DNA of 64,000 nt from Geomonas ferrireducens (GCF_004917065.1 NZ_SSYA01000001.1:1620161-1684160); one strand, 5' to 3'; positions 27,101-35,429 are shown, counted from the stretch's first letter. Numbers and translations are program-made. Notes: a model not told the origin generated them from the letters alone.

Positions 27101-29302
27101 GCGGCCGTAGTTGAAGCAGGGGATGACTACGGAGATCACGGGTGGTGGCGCAGAGGGAAGGGAGCGGGGTTCCGGACGCCTGGAGCGCAACGGGGGCGGG
27201 GTGTACTCCACGAATACCGGGTAGCGCTGCTCCTCCGGCCTTATCCCGTACTTCTCGCGGACGCGCGCCGCCTCCGATTCGCTCGCGGGGTGGCTGTTCT
27301 CCACCCCTTCCGGGTTGGCGAAATACAGCCCGAGGACCTGGTCGATCTTCAGGAACCTCTCGCCTTGCGCGATCCTGAGCCAGAATTCCCAGTCGCCGGC
27401 AGAGGCGAAGTTATCGTCGAACAGGCCGTACCGCTCGTGGAGGGAGCGTCGCCACATCGGCTGCGAGCTTACCATGCAGTGGCTTCGGATGGTCTGAACC
27501 CCTTCGTAGCGTGACCAGGCACGCTGCTTGCGGGATGCGGTACCTTCGAAGGTGTCGTTTGGGTGCTCGGTGTACAGCTGGTCTGCATAGACGAGAGCGA
27601 TGTCGGGGAGGGCCTCCAAGGTGGCCGACATCAGCTCGAAGGCGTCGCAACGGTGTCGGTCGTCGGTGTTGGCGGAGGTGAGGTAGAGACCGGTGGCGGC
27701 AGCGATGCCCCGGTTCCAGGCCCGGTAGATGGTCTCCCGCTCCGGGGTGCGGATGTACCTGATGTTGTCGTAGCGCCTCTGGAACTCCTCGACGATGGCG
27801 GCTTCGTTTTGCGGCGAGGCGCTGTCCACCACGATGATTTCCATCCGGTGCGCGATCGTCTGCGCCTCAAGGTCCTCAAGGCAGCCGCGCAGGAACTTCT
27901 CCGAGTTGTAGGTCGAAACTATCGCCGAAACGAGCACCCTTTCTGGCGCCGCCTTGGAGGAACGCCTGGATGGGGTTTCCGCCGCGGTGCCAGCGCTCCC
28001 GGCAGTCTGCGGACCATCGAGGAAGGCGAGGTGGCCGGCGGCGAGCGGGCTGTCCGGAGCTATGGCCTTTGCGCGGAGGTAATAGGTGCGGGCCTCGTCG
28101 CAGCGCCCGAGGAGGGTGAGGATGGCCCCGGCGCAAAGCTGGTTCTCCAGGTTGCCGGGGGCGGCGCCCGCCTGTTCCTGGTAGTAGCGCAGCGGCTCGG
28201 CGAGCTCCTTTGCCTGGAAAGCCCGCAGCCCTTCGCGATAGCGCTCCGAGGCGGGATCGAGCAGCACCGCCTTCTCGAAATGCGTCTTGGCGAGGCCGAT
28301 ATCGCCACGCCGGTGCAGGAGCAGGGCCAGTTCGTGGTGGGGTTGCGCGGCGCGCGGGTGGCGCTTTAGGAAATCTTCCACCGCGCCCGGTGCCGCCGGG
28401 TCGCCCCCTTCGAGGCGGATCAAAAGCCGCTGGAAGGCCTCCTGTTCCTCCGGGGAGAGCGCTACAGGCGTAGGGGTGAGCGGGGCGTACCTTGGGCGGT
28501 ACTCCTTCTGCACCAGTAAGTATTCCAGCGTCGGGAGCTCCCCCTTGCGCGAGACCGTTTCCGGCGAAAGCCAGTAGAGGCCCAGAAACTCCGGGACGTG
28601 GATGAAATCGTGTGTGAGGGCGGCGCGCAGCCAGAACTCGTAGTCGGCCGCGCTTTTGAAGCGCTCGTCGAAGTAGCCGATCTCCTCGTGCAGCGACCTC
28701 CTCCAGAGGGGGAAAGGGCCGACGCAGCAGAGCTCCAGAAGTCCCAGGCGGTCGAAGTGGGGCCAGTCGCGGAAACCGTAGCGCTCGTGTGTCTCGAAGG
28801 TGTTGTTTTCCTGCCGCGTGATGAGCATGTCCGGGTAGGCGAGGACGCACTCCGGGTGCTCCCTGAGCGTCCGGACCAGGATCTCGTAGGCGTCGGCCCG
28901 CATGCGGTCGTCGGTGTTCGCGTTGGTGACGAACTCGCCGGTCGCCATGCGTATGCCGCGGTTCCACGCCTGGTAGACCGTTTCGCGCTTTTCCGTCCTA
29001 AGATAGCGGATGTTGTCGTAGCGTCTCTGGAACTCCTCGACGATGGCGCGCTCGTTTCCCGGCGATGCGGCGTCGATCACGATGATCTCGAGCCGGTCCG
29101 CGATGGTCTGGGCCTCCAGGTCCTCGAGCTTGCCGCGCAGGAAACGTTCGGCGTCGTAGGTGGAGACGATGGCTGAGACAAGGGGGGCGTCACTGCCTTT
29201 TAAGGGCGTGCCCGTTCCCACCCCGCCTGGCGCCTGCACCGCTTCGTTTCTTGGGCCTCTTTGCGCTGCTGCGGCCTGTGTCGAGCTGATCTTTTCGCGC
29301 AT
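21152..29302 (-). CDS. Giant protein with seven apparent glycosyltransferase domains and TPRs
   Basis: This protein has 2716 residues. Domains by eye: GT2 no. 1 (about 40-270, NTDD at 129-132); TPR-like (290-430); GT2 no. 2 (455-690, NTDD near 545); GT2 no. 3 (720-960, LDADDT near 810); GT4 no. 4 (1000-1410, region EDCAPLVLLELMAMRLPV near 1319); GT4 no. 5 (1437-1800, YRGEGFGLPMAEAMACG near 1690); GT2-like no. 6 (1824-2060, MEPDV near 1913); TPR (2090-2330); GT2 no. 7 (2334-2530, VCMIVKDERRHL, LDADEVL near 2408); and TPR tail (2540-2690). GT2 nos. 1 and 2 share the block EEFQRRYDNIRY and look like an internal duplication. No signal or membrane helix is seen. The start lies 2 bases after the upstream stop, and the end overlaps the GT41 gene by ATGA. 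A multi-step glycan assembler is the likely role; substrates are unknown. Confidence 0.82.
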   Translation of the reverse strand: MREKISSTQAAAAQRGPRNEAVQAPGGVGTGTPLKGSDAPLVSAIVSTYDAERFLRGKLEDLEAQTIADRLEIIVIDAASPGNERAIVEEFQRRYDNIRYLRTEKRETVYQAWNRGIRMATGEFVTNANTDDRMRADAYEILVRTLREHPECVLAYPDMLITRQENNTFETHERYGFRDWPHFDRLGLLELCCVGPFPLWRRSLHEEIGYFDERFKSAADYEFWLRAALTHDFIHVPEFLGLYWLSPETVSRKGELPTLEYLLVQKEYRPRYAPLTPTPVALSPEEQEAFQRLLIRLEGGDPAAPGAVEDFLKRHPRAAQPHHELALLLHRRGDIGLAKTHFEKAVLLDPASERYREGLRAFQAKELAEPLRYYQEQAGAAPGNLENQLCAGAILTLLGRCDEARTYYLRAKAIAPDSPLAAGHLAFLDGPQTAGSAGTAAETPSRRSSKAAPERVLVSAIVSTYNSEKFLRGCLEDLEAQTIAHRMEIIVVDSASPQNEAAIVEEFQRRYDNIRYIRTPERETIYRAWNRGIAAATGLYLTSANTDDRHRCDAFELMSATLEALPDIALVYADQLYTEHPNDTFEGTASRKQRAWSRYEGVQTIRSHCMVSSQPMWRRSLHERYGLFDDNFASAGDWEFWLRIAQGERFLKIDQVLGLYFANPEGVENSHPASESEAARVREKYGIRPEEQRYPVFVEYTPPPLRSRRPEPRSLPSAPPPVISVVIPCFNYGRYLEEAVASVARQDCRDVEIIIVNDGSTDDTDTVAGRMIRAFPERRITLVSQENSGQPAISRNNGIARAQGEYIVCLDADDTLAPGYLSACVDALQKDPGVSIAYGDQQDFGASDLYEPHPEYSAQNLLCFNFIPPAAMFRRKAWTDTGGYRPSRTHRSSYEDWAFWISCLSKGHRGKKVAGAVWNYRMHEGGHYQKSQQHDQQLKAEIVLETTECYSPLQRKWALGVLDGLPEACALGTGIGIIPSHEELLRSGFAPEPAPLPATVPRLRILFTMYGWEESGGGTSFPRSVAKELARRGHEVSVFYASLMSNPALPAYALDKRCEDGVRLYGVCNRPALFTDPDYPEREIRDEGVLGRLKEVLKETAPQVVHFHNFHGLTLAMAQLVKELGIPSCFTPHNYHMIDPELYLFDRNLCLWNGTDPFRNAAAIRRNPEKKELYRERILVTKKVMNEWVDLVLAVSTRQKELLVEYGADPARVAVVHQASPSCDRLWRNGELARQARRPLHEPLRIGFIGGVTHNKGVHMIIAAAQHFSRDEVEFHVFGSVASDLLTWLRSLDRAGMVAFHGGYCEEDLPGIAAELDLALVPSVTEDCAPLVLLELMAMRLPVIAARIGGIPDFVREGVNGFLYRYDEVAELVQAVRSCLGNRQLVARMRGSMTAPHSFARYLEHVEGLYMALAAGTPPAADQRELRVDIRGATTDVGAKPAVVWEGSQFVGHSLALVNRELCLQLIGDGYPLSIIPYEEDQFGAEADPRFHLLAEAVRRPLAAAPAVHVRHQWPPDFTPPPQGRWVMIQPWEFGSLPVRWVEAMNGMVDEVWVPSSYVRDCYLRSGVRPERVFTVPNGVNTALFNPQAPPITLKTQKRFKFLFVGGTIARKGIDILLQAYSAAFTSGDDVCLVIKDMGGGSFYQGRTAQELIARYRQNPDLPEVEYLDRFLPDRELAGLYTACDCLVHPYRGEGFGLPMAEAMACGLAVVVTGHGAALDFCSAETAYLIPAREVKLPMKKVGELETVDHPWLAEPDAAALADIMRHVAEHPGEARERGRAAARHIARNFTWEKAAACVRARLAALSEETEPRHEATPARREEGLLCSIVIKTAGALGELERCLDGIARHTQERHEVLLIHHGAQEGERLEKLARRYAECRLVEGGARLADADPYHAGIVQARGDVLVLMEPDVVTTPGWLAGMLDCLDREAGAGIVGPMGDCATGLQRARGPETTDGAALEEFARSFAARHARRRMPARMLDPFCMLLTRTALKAAGGPDARLRRGDRGEDLCLRAALAGFSCMVAGDVFLHRLPSRESEHDPETGKLSFREKWALAGLEPELAKRVASRQALFLAQQLARQGSLDAAVDLFLQQGIALAPTEPAPYLLLAEALLDAGSFKNALEVLEQVPAGAELQRLYLDWRCRSALRQEKEALARIEAIAQLAPETSLALYLQGKAAAGRGDAAGAEALFRRSCQADPGFAPPWLELARLHRERGEYGEALDLAEKSFILAPLDLPGLALFHDLAEELSELPREEERVREACLLYPEHKGLCFGLVEVLIRQGHYLQALEELERAAVSYGLDDAALDAALEIRKLAGPAFPDSPCRAAVSVCMIVKDERRHLPAALASVKPFASEIVVVDTGSTDRSVDLARLFGARVFAFPWNGDFSEARNLSLSQATGEWILVLDADEVLAARDLPRLQELVSRAGSAAFSITTRNYTAEVTRKNWTANAGEYPAEERGLGWTPSLKVRLFPNAPRVRFQGAVHELVEGTLAQCGIPVLPCDIPVHHYGKLDNAKCAEKQEQYYLLGMKKLSQGGATVEALTELAIQATELGRFSEAEELWRRVLELTPEAAEPYFNLGYLYLSLGDYRKAREHALKGARLAPEMKEAAFNLAKAELFLGDTERASAGCRDMLLKWPEYPPALSLLCVCRLLAGETEEAEAIVRRLTQLGYDCADFLDEYAAGLARGERGELAAPVRELAQRLERRSSAQ

Positions 29303-29304
29303 CC

Positions 29305-32187
29305 CTACTCGCTCACCGGAATGATGTCGACGTGTTGGTAAGGCACCAGATGGTTGAACAGTCCCCAGTGCGGCATCCCCTCCGAAGAGCGGTACAAGGC
29401 GTGCCCCTCTACGAACATGCGCGGCTTGTCCGACCCTTCCCTAAGCGAGGCGACAAAGGCCTCCTGCAGCACCCGCAGGTCGATGTCCGTGATGCAGTGC
29501 GGCGTTTGGTAAGGGCACTGCCAGTTGCAGTCGTAGCACTCAAGCGGAAGGCAGGCGATCGAGGTGAGCCCGCTGTAGGGCATGAAGCGGCCGAAGTGCC
29601 CGCCGCCCAAGAGGATGACGTTGGTGGTTCCGACCGCGCAGGCGATGTGGGCGAGACCGGTTTCGGTGCCGATGGCGATCCTGCAGCGGCTGATCAGGGC
29701 CGCGCTCTCCCGCAGCTTCAAGGAGCCGCTAAGGTCGAGAGTCGGCACGCCGGCGGCGCTCAGTGCATCGAGGTTGACCCGGTTCATGTCGCGGTCGGAC
29801 TCCACGCCCAGTGCCAGCACCGACAAACCCTGGGCGCGGCAGACCTCGCGTATCGCCTCCCCGAAACGGCGGTAATTGCGGATCGGGTACTGGGCCCCCG
29901 CGAAGAGGACCACGGTCTTTTCCGGGGCGAACCCGGCTTCCTTGAGCAGGCGGTCTCCGGCCTGGAAATCCTCGGGGGAGAGCCAGAGCTTGGGGGTGAG
30001 CGGCTCGGCCGCGTCGATGCCGATCCCTTTGAGCAGGTCGCGGTGGCGCTCCAGTTCCGGCTTGTGCCGGCCCGGGCTCGGGACCAGCGTGGAGTACACG
30101 TTGTTACCGGAATTGCGGTCCTCTTGGCTCATGTTGCTGAGGTCACTCTCCAGGGCTACCGTCGCCGGTGCGCCGGAGGCGAAGCAGAGGAAGTCGCTCA
30201 GGATGTTGCGGGAGTAGGTGCCGTTCAGGCAGAGGTCGAACCCGGCGCCATGGAGCTTTGTGCGCAACTCCTCGCGGTAGGCCTCGTCTTCGAGGGCCCG
30301 GGCGGTGTCCACGGTGACGACGTCGTCGCAGTAAGGGCATGACTGGTACAGCGGAGCCACATGCTTCTGGCAGAGTACGGTCAACCTTGCCTGGGGAAAG
30401 CGCTCCTTGATCGGTTTCAATGTGGTCATGGCGAGGATGCTGTCCCCGATCGAGTCGCTGCGGACGAAAAGGATGTTGCGCGGCTCGGGTGCCGGGGCGG
30501 CCCCTTTTTTCGGATCGAAGTGGGCCATGCAGAAGCCGAACTTCTCCTGCGAGGAGGTGATGACGGTGAAGCGCGGGTCCTCCTTGATCTGCTGGAAGCT
30601 CTTGTGGTGCTTTACGTGGTAGACGTCGTCCAGCACCACGTAGCACTCGCCCTTGAGCTTGCCGACCACGTAGTTGAATTCCACGTTTCCAAGGTGCCCG
30701 CCGCTGTCGAGGAGCACGATGGATGGGGTATAGTCGAGCCGCTCCAGGCACTGCCCCAGCAGGTCGTCGCTCACCTCGCTGAAGTTCGTTTCCCCGTAGT
30801 AGAACGCGGCGCGGTTTTCTTCCTGGTGGTCGACGAAGATGCCGTCCCCTTCGACGTTTTTCACCGTTTCTTCCTCGATGCGGGCCATGTCCGGCAGCAA
30901 GGCGCGGGGAACGGAAAGGCCGAGGAGGGTGGTGACGAACGGGGCGAGGCCGCTTTTGGCGAGGTTGCCCACCGCCTGCTGGTAATGTTTTGGGTTGCAC
31001 TCGATGGTGTAGAACTTCGTCTCGAAGAGCCCCGCCTTGCGCAGGGCCGACGCGATAATCCTCGTGGTGCCGGTCCCAAGGTAGGTGCCGGTCTCGATGA
31101 TCGAGGCGGGGCGGACCCTCGTCACCAGCTCTTTCAACTGTTCCTCGAATTCGGAAGATTCCTGGATCTGGGTCAGGTCCTGACCGAGCACCCCCTCACC
31201 GGCGATGCGCACCTTCTTTTTCTCCGGCAGGCGTACATTGTCCGCCCCCTTCGGAGAGCATTCTCCATGCAGGTCCTGCTCGATGAGGCTAACCATTTCC
31301 TTCATGCCGGCAAGGAGTTCCTGCGCCTGCTGCCGGGCGAAAAATGCCTCCATGGAGGTGCCGAACATCTCCATGATGCCGCGGTAGCGCAGCAGGCTCA
31401 TGGTGAAGAACGCCATCTTGAACAGCGTCTGATCGGCGGAGTCGTCCCTGGACTCGGCAAGGCTCATGTATGCTCGCGCCATCTTCAGGAACACCTCCAC
31501 CCCGTCGGTCTCATCCGGCACGTGCTTCTTGCGATATACCTCGGTGTCGCCCCAGTCGTCGGCCTTTCTCAGGAAAAAAAGCCTCTCGTTAACCAGGGCG
31601 AAATAGCCGTGAATGGCAAGCTCGGTCAGGAGCAGGTGGTCCGCCCCTATGACCTTGTGTCTATTGATCTTCTTGAAGGCCTCCAGCCGATAGATCCCAT
31701 AGAACTGGTATGCCTCGACCAGCCCGTAGGAAATCACCATGGCCCGGGAGAAGACCCCCATGCCGCGCGTGTCGATGGCCCCGGGAATCTCGTCCAGAAC
31801 GGTCTCGCCCTTGAACCAGCAGGAACGGGGATAGGCGAGGACCACCTCGGGGTCAGCGTCCAGTGCACCGATACATCTCTCGATGAATTGCGGCGCGTAG
31901 AAATCGTGTCCCGCCGCGAACATGTAGTATTTGGAGGTGATGTCGTCCATCAGCTTGAAGCTGATAAGGGGATCGTTCCGCTCCACGTGCAGCACCTTTA
32001 CCCGCGGGTCTCGCGCGGCAAAACTGTCGGCGATGGCTCCTGTGGTATCGGTGGAGCCGTTGTCGACTATCAGCAGGGTGAAGCCGGCATAGGTCTGTCC
32101 CAGCAGGGACTGCACCGCCTTCTCCATATGCTTCTCTTCATTGCACACGATCATGTTGATGGTGAGCACCGGGTTTTTCAGCGTCAT
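29305..32187 (-). CDS. GT2 - methyltransferase-like - GT9 fusion protein
   Basis: This 960-residue protein joins three enzymes. Residues about 1-230 form a GT2 domain (LTINMIVCNEEKHMEKAVQS, VDNGSTDTTGAIAD). The usual DXD metal motif is replaced by AAGHD, so this domain may be altered. Residues about 340-540 look like a class I SAM-dependent methyltransferase of the CmcI type (SIIETGTYLGTGTTRIIAS, FVDHQEENRAAFYYG). Residues about 568-960 form a GT9 heptosyltransferase-like domain (ILFVRSDSIGDSILAMT, IGTETGLAHIACAVGTTNVI near 832, then a Cys-rich CYDCNWQCPYQTPHC). The ATG at 32187 has GGGGA 7 bases upstream and opens directly into the GT2 fold. A hairpin at 32240-32254 lies in the 77-base gap before it. 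Confidence 0.83.
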   Translation of the reverse strand: MTLKNPVLTINMIVCNEEKHMEKAVQSLLGQTYAGFTLLIVDNGSTDTTGAIADSFAARDPRVKVLHVERNDPLISFKLMDDITSKYYMFAAGHDFYAPQFIERCIGALDADPEVVLAYPRSCWFKGETVLDEIPGAIDTRGMGVFSRAMVISYGLVEAYQFYGIYRLEAFKKINRHKVIGADHLLLTELAIHGYFALVNERLFFLRKADDWGDTEVYRKKHVPDETDGVEVFLKMARAYMSLAESRDDSADQTLFKMAFFTMSLLRYRGIMEMFGTSMEAFFARQQAQELLAGMKEMVSLIEQDLHGECSPKGADNVRLPEKKKVRIAGEGVLGQDLTQIQESSEFEEQLKELVTRVRPASIIETGTYLGTGTTRIIASALRKAGLFETKFYTIECNPKHYQQAVGNLAKSGLAPFVTTLLGLSVPRALLPDMARIEEETVKNVEGDGIFVDHQEENRAAFYYGETNFSEVSDDLLGQCLERLDYTPSIVLLDSGGHLGNVEFNYVVGKLKGECYVVLDDVYHVKHHKSFQQIKEDPRFTVITSSQEKFGFCMAHFDPKKGAAPAPEPRNILFVRSDSIGDSILAMTTLKPIKERFPQARLTVLCQKHVAPLYQSCPYCDDVVTVDTARALEDEAYREELRTKLHGAGFDLCLNGTYSRNILSDFLCFASGAPATVALESDLSNMSQEDRNSGNNVYSTLVPSPGRHKPELERHRDLLKGIGIDAAEPLTPKLWLSPEDFQAGDRLLKEAGFAPEKTVVLFAGAQYPIRNYRRFGEAIREVCRAQGLSVLALGVESDRDMNRVNLDALSAAGVPTLDLSGSLKLRESAALISRCRIAIGTETGLAHIACAVGTTNVILLGGGHFGRFMPYSGLTSIACLPLECYDCNWQCPYQTPHCITDIDLRVLQEAFVASLREGSDKPRMFVEGHALYRSSEGMPHWGLFNHLVPYQHVDIIPVSE

Positions 32188-32264
32188 TTTCAAGTCCCCA
32201 TAGGTCGCTTCGTCGTGAGCGGTAAAAGTCAGTCCCAGGCGGGGCGCCACCCCGTACCGCAGCT

Positions 32265-33059
32265 TCAGATCCTCTTCAGGAACCCGTCCGGTGATCCGGT
32301 GAGGGCGATCTTGTGTTCCAGGATCTTGTCCGGTTCCAGCAAAAGCGGTGCGCCGTCGCCGGCCCGGCGTCCCTCCTCATGCAATATGCGCAGATACTCC
32401 CAAACCGCCGTCTTCGGGTTGTTTCCCTTGCCCCAGGGGCGGGCGGAAGACATCTCTTCGGGGGCGTCCTCTATCACCGTATCCCCCACCATGCAGTAGC
32501 TACCCTTGCTGACCAGCGGGGCGTAGGCCTCGAGCTCGGCCAGGACGTGGTCGTGGGTGTGATTGCTGTCCAAAAAGACCATGACCCTCTGGAACTTGGC
32601 CGCGAACGCCTTCACCTCACCGATTATCTTTTCGTCGATGCTCGACCCCTCCAGCATGGTGATCTTCTTGGCAAGCGGGTGGGCCAGCAGCGACTGCTTG
32701 TTGTGCGGACGGATGTCGATGTCTATGCCGAGCACATGACCGTTTTTAATGACGTCGCATGCCTCCAAAACCGCGAGCATCGCCGCGCTGTGCACCAGGG
32801 TCCCCCCCCATGCGATGCCGGTTTCTATGATGAGGTCCGGTTTCGCCTCCCAGACCATTTCCTGCATGGCCTGCAGGTCCTGGGGGATCTGGATGATGGG
32901 GACTCCCAGGCAGAAGAAGTTATAGACGTAGTTTGCCTTGCCGATCCCTATCTCATCGAAGAAATGCTTTGACGCGGCCTTGAGTTCCTCGTTGCCGTCA
33001 TAAAGCCTGACCCTCTCCTGCAGGTCCTGCCTGTATTTGTCCAGATGCTCATTCGTCAT
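32265..33059 (-). CDS. CmcI-type SAM-dependent methyltransferase (cephalosporin hydroxylase family)
   Basis: This 264-residue protein belongs to the family named after CmcI. In sugar clusters this family acts as an O-methyltransferase, as in rhamnosyl O-methyltransferases. The SAM-binding motif is LIIETGIAWGGTLVHSAAML (about residues 75-95). Family segments follow: HVLGIDIDIRPHNK, ITMLEGSSIDEKI, VMVFLDSNHTHDHVLAEL and YCMVGDTVIED, in which the aspartates and histidines are candidate metal ligands. The start at 33059 opens MTNEHLDKYRQDLQERVRLYD. Its neighbours are an FkbM methyltransferase upstream and the GT2-methyltransferase-GT9 fusion downstream, so methylation of a sugar in the growing glycan is the likely reaction. 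Confidence 0.85.
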   Translation of the reverse strand: MTNEHLDKYRQDLQERVRLYDGNEELKAASKHFFDEIGIGKANYVYNFFCLGVPIIQIPQDLQAMQEMVWEAKPDLIIETGIAWGGTLVHSAAMLAVLEACDVIKNGHVLGIDIDIRPHNKQSLLAHPLAKKITMLEGSSIDEKIIGEVKAFAAKFQRVMVFLDSNHTHDHVLAELEAYAPLVSKGSYCMVGDTVIEDAPEEMSSARPWGKGNNPKTAVWEYLRILHEEGRRAGDGAPLLLEPDKILEHKIALTGSPDGFLKRI

Positions 33060-33141
33060 GCGCGGCTCCTTGTGGTTTCCGTGTGGGGGATGCGTGTTTG
33101 CCGGTCTTCGCTGTCGTTACGCCGATGGCGTCGGATGTCCG

Positions 33142-34242
33142 TCAATCGAGGTGACAGTACAGGACAAAATCGCCGAAGAGCGGCGCATGCAGTCGCAGGG
33201 TGAATTTGTACTCGGGGACCAGGCTTCTCACGAATTCCGCCACCTCATGCAGGTCGCTCGGGTAATGGTAGACGCATAAGGCCATTTTAGGCCTGTGTCG
33301 GCGGATGGTTTCCCTGGCCCCCCTAAGGAGGTCCATTTCCATCCCTTCTACGTCCGCCTTGATAAAAGAGACCGCCCTGCCGTCCAGGAAACCGTCGAGG
33401 GTCACCACCTCCACGCTTCCTGATTCCGTGTCGCTGGTAAGACCGTGACGGATTGGGGAATCGTTCAGGTAGGAAAAGCCCATGCTGCCGTTTTGGGATG
33501 CAAGGCCCGCTCTGACCATGGTCACCGAGTCTTCAGGGAAGGCCCATTCTGCCGCGAGCCTTTGCATCCGATGGGTGAGCGCGGCGAACTGCCGTTGTCC
33601 CGGTTCGAAGGCGTAGATGTGCCTGAACGTCCCCATGTTTTCCCATATGAAACGCTCCACCGTGTCGCCTACGAACGCGCCGGCGTCGACAAAGGTCTCA
33701 TCGAAGGTCCCGCTGAACTGAGGCAGCGAAAAGTACATGTCCTTCTCCATGACGTCCAGGCAACTGCGTGTCGTGCCGGTCAGCATGGCGTACAACAGGG
33801 CGTTGAAGGTCTCGACGGACCGCTCATCCCCGAGGTAGGTGTCCCGGACCGCCGCAAGGCGCAGGTAATTTTTGACCACGTAGTAGCCGTCGAGGGAAAC
33901 CAGGTTGAAGCCGTGTCCCGACATGGCTTCGGTCACCTCTCTGACGACATGCCGCGCCGCTATGTACACGGTGGTGTTGGAGGCTACTGCGGGGTCTGTC
34001 GGGGCGACGACCCTGATCCCTTCTATGGTGCCGCCGGCTTTAAGCGGGTCACGGTCGATGAAGTGGTTTATCTTCGCCCCCTGTGCCACGAGGTGACGGG
34101 CCGCCCAGGTGCCGACGAAACCGGCCCCGTAGATTGCCACGCCCCGTTCGTTGTCGGCGTCGGCGCGGGAAACCGCCGGCGTCAGTTGCTCGACCAGCCG
34201 GTTGATCTCCTCTGTCGTGTACGGAAGTCTTCCTTGCTGCAT
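33142..34242 (-). CDS. FkbM family methyltransferase with N-terminal nucleotide-binding domain
   Basis: This 366-residue protein starts with a Rossmann-like segment (VAIYGAGFVGTWAARHLVAQG, about 35-55) and continues with an FkbM-family SAM methyltransferase domain (about 150-365). SAM-site signs are ETFVDAGAFVGDTVERFIWE, then IYAFEPGQRQF, and SFIKADVEGMEMDLLRGARE, the typical FkbM acidic motif. The ATG at 34242 is preceded by AAGGAGG at 5-base spacing, a near-perfect ribosome binding site. A longer open frame upstream is rejected because it lies in the end of the previous gene. FkbM enzymes O-methylate hydroxyls on sugars or polyketides. Its closest relative in the window is 36461-37690, with the same two-domain layout. 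Confidence 0.85.
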   Translation of the reverse strand: MQQGRLPYTTEEINRLVEQLTPAVSRADADNERGVAIYGAGFVGTWAARHLVAQGAKINHFIDRDPLKAGGTIEGIRVVAPTDPAVASNTTVYIAARHVVREVTEAMSGHGFNLVSLDGYYVVKNYLRLAAVRDTYLGDERSVETFNALLYAMLTGTTRSCLDVMEKDMYFSLPQFSGTFDETFVDAGAFVGDTVERFIWENMGTFRHIYAFEPGQRQFAALTHRMQRLAAEWAFPEDSVTMVRAGLASQNGSMGFSYLNDSPIRHGLTSDTESGSVEVVTLDGFLDGRAVSFIKADVEGMEMDLLRGARETIRRHRPKMALCVYHYPSDLHEVAEFVRSLVPEYKFTLRLHAPLFGDFVLYCHLD

Positions 34243-34256
34243 GCTTCCTCCTTGAT

Positions 34257-35429
34257 TCAGCGTAAGCGGTATATGGCGCCCTCGGGCCAGCCTAACTCGA
34301 GGGCTGCTTTCTCGATGGCGTCGCCATGGAGGTAGGGTGCTATGACCAGCGCCCCCTCTTTGGGGACTTCGCTCGGGCCCATGATCCTGCTCTTCCGGTA
34401 ACGGCACTGCTGCTTGATGCCGCTGGAGTCGCAGATGGAAAAACGGAGGTCACCGATCAGCGGCAGCAGGCTGAACAGCTCGGCCGAACAGCCCCAGAAG
34501 GTGATGGCACCGTGCTCGGCTGCGATGGCGCGCACCGTCCCGGCCTGATTCTTCAGTCCCTGCTGCGATCCCGTTATGAAGGAGGCGATTTCCCCGCTGC
34601 TTCGGAACTCAGTGCCGCCAGAGCCGCCTTTACGCGCCAGCACTACCAGGGACGGGTAACTGAACTCGGGGGTCGGCACCATCGCTCGTTCGACGCTCAC
34701 CACCTCGAAACCTTGCCTCTGCAGCGCGACGCAGACGGCCTTTGGAGAGAAATGGTTCACGTGTTCCCTGATGCCGATCCAGAAAGCGGTTCCGATAGGG
34801 AAATCCCCGTAACGCTCCGCATCCGGAACCTCGATCATGATGTGTCCTCCGTCCTCAAGCACGCGGGCAGCCTCCTCCAGCACGGCATCCACCCCCCGGA
34901 TATGCTCGAGGACGTGGAAGTAGCAGAGCAGAGACCGGGTTGCGGCCTGGAATGGAAGGTCCACCGCCCTTCCCTCCTGGAAGGCGACCACCCGCTTCCT
35001 CCCGCTCTCCGCCGGTGTCGCCGGAATGCTCTTGAGGTCGATATCGACTCCTATGCAGTCACCCTGCCAGCCGTTTCCCGTCAACCAGAGCAGGAACCCG
35101 CCGCGGCCGCAGCCGACGTCGATGACCGGCGTGTCCGAGAGCCCGGCCCGAACCAGGATGTCCCGGTAATACCGGTACTTTTGCAGGTTTTCCGGGGCGG
35201 AGATGTCGAAGTGTGCGCTCTCGAAATAACAGCATTCCGTTTCGTAAAATCCCTTGAGTACGTCGTCGGAAATGTTGGCGATAAATGACATGCCGCACTG
35301 GGGGCAGTCAAAAAAACTGGCGGTGTAGTCAAATATCGACACGTTGAGCCCGCTGAACGGCCATGCCGTCAGAAAATTGGAGCGTGCTCCGCACGCGGGG
35401 CAGGGAGAGGCAGTGGCGTTATCTCGCAT
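34257..35429 (-). CDS. Class I SAM methyltransferase with zinc ribbon and C-terminal Rossmann domain
   Basis: This 390-residue protein has three parts. A zinc-ribbon-like N-terminus carries CPAC at 10-13 and CPQC near 42-45. A methyltransferase core (about 90-215) has VIDVGCGRGGFLLWLTG and CYFHVLEHIRGVDAVLEEAA. A C-terminal domain (about 295-390) has AITFWGCSAELFSLLP and a Rossmann-like end. This order resembles the sugar C-methyltransferase at 40813-42051, but sequence identity looks low and the NDP-sugar motif seen there is not obvious. It overlaps the end of the upstream radical SAM gene by 11 bases. It may methylate carbon or oxygen of a sugar or lipid-linked intermediate; I cannot choose between these. 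Confidence 0.8.
   Translation of the reverse strand: MRDNATASPCPACGARSNFLTAWPFSGLNVSIFDYTASFFDCPQCGMSFIANISDDVLKGFYETECCYFESAHFDISAPENLQKYRYYRDILVRAGLSDTPVIDVGCGRGGFLLWLTGNGWQGDCIGVDIDLKSIPATPAESGRKRVVAFQEGRAVDLPFQAATRSLLCYFHVLEHIRGVDAVLEEAARVLEDGGHIMIEVPDAERYGDFPIGTAFWIGIREHVNHFSPKAVCVALQRQGFEVVSVERAMVPTPEFSYPSLVVLARKGGSGGTEFRSSGEIASFITGSQQGLKNQAGTVRAIAAEHGAITFWGCSAELFSLLPLIGDLRFSICDSSGIKQQCRYRKSRIMGPSEVPKEGALVIAPYLHGDAIEKAALELGWPEGAIYRLR

Noticed and set aside
30361..32499. Open frame of 712 codons on the plus strand opposite the GT2-methyltransferase-GT9 gene
   Set aside because: It is antisense to a three-domain enzyme, spans its start and gap, and its product lacks recognisable motifs.
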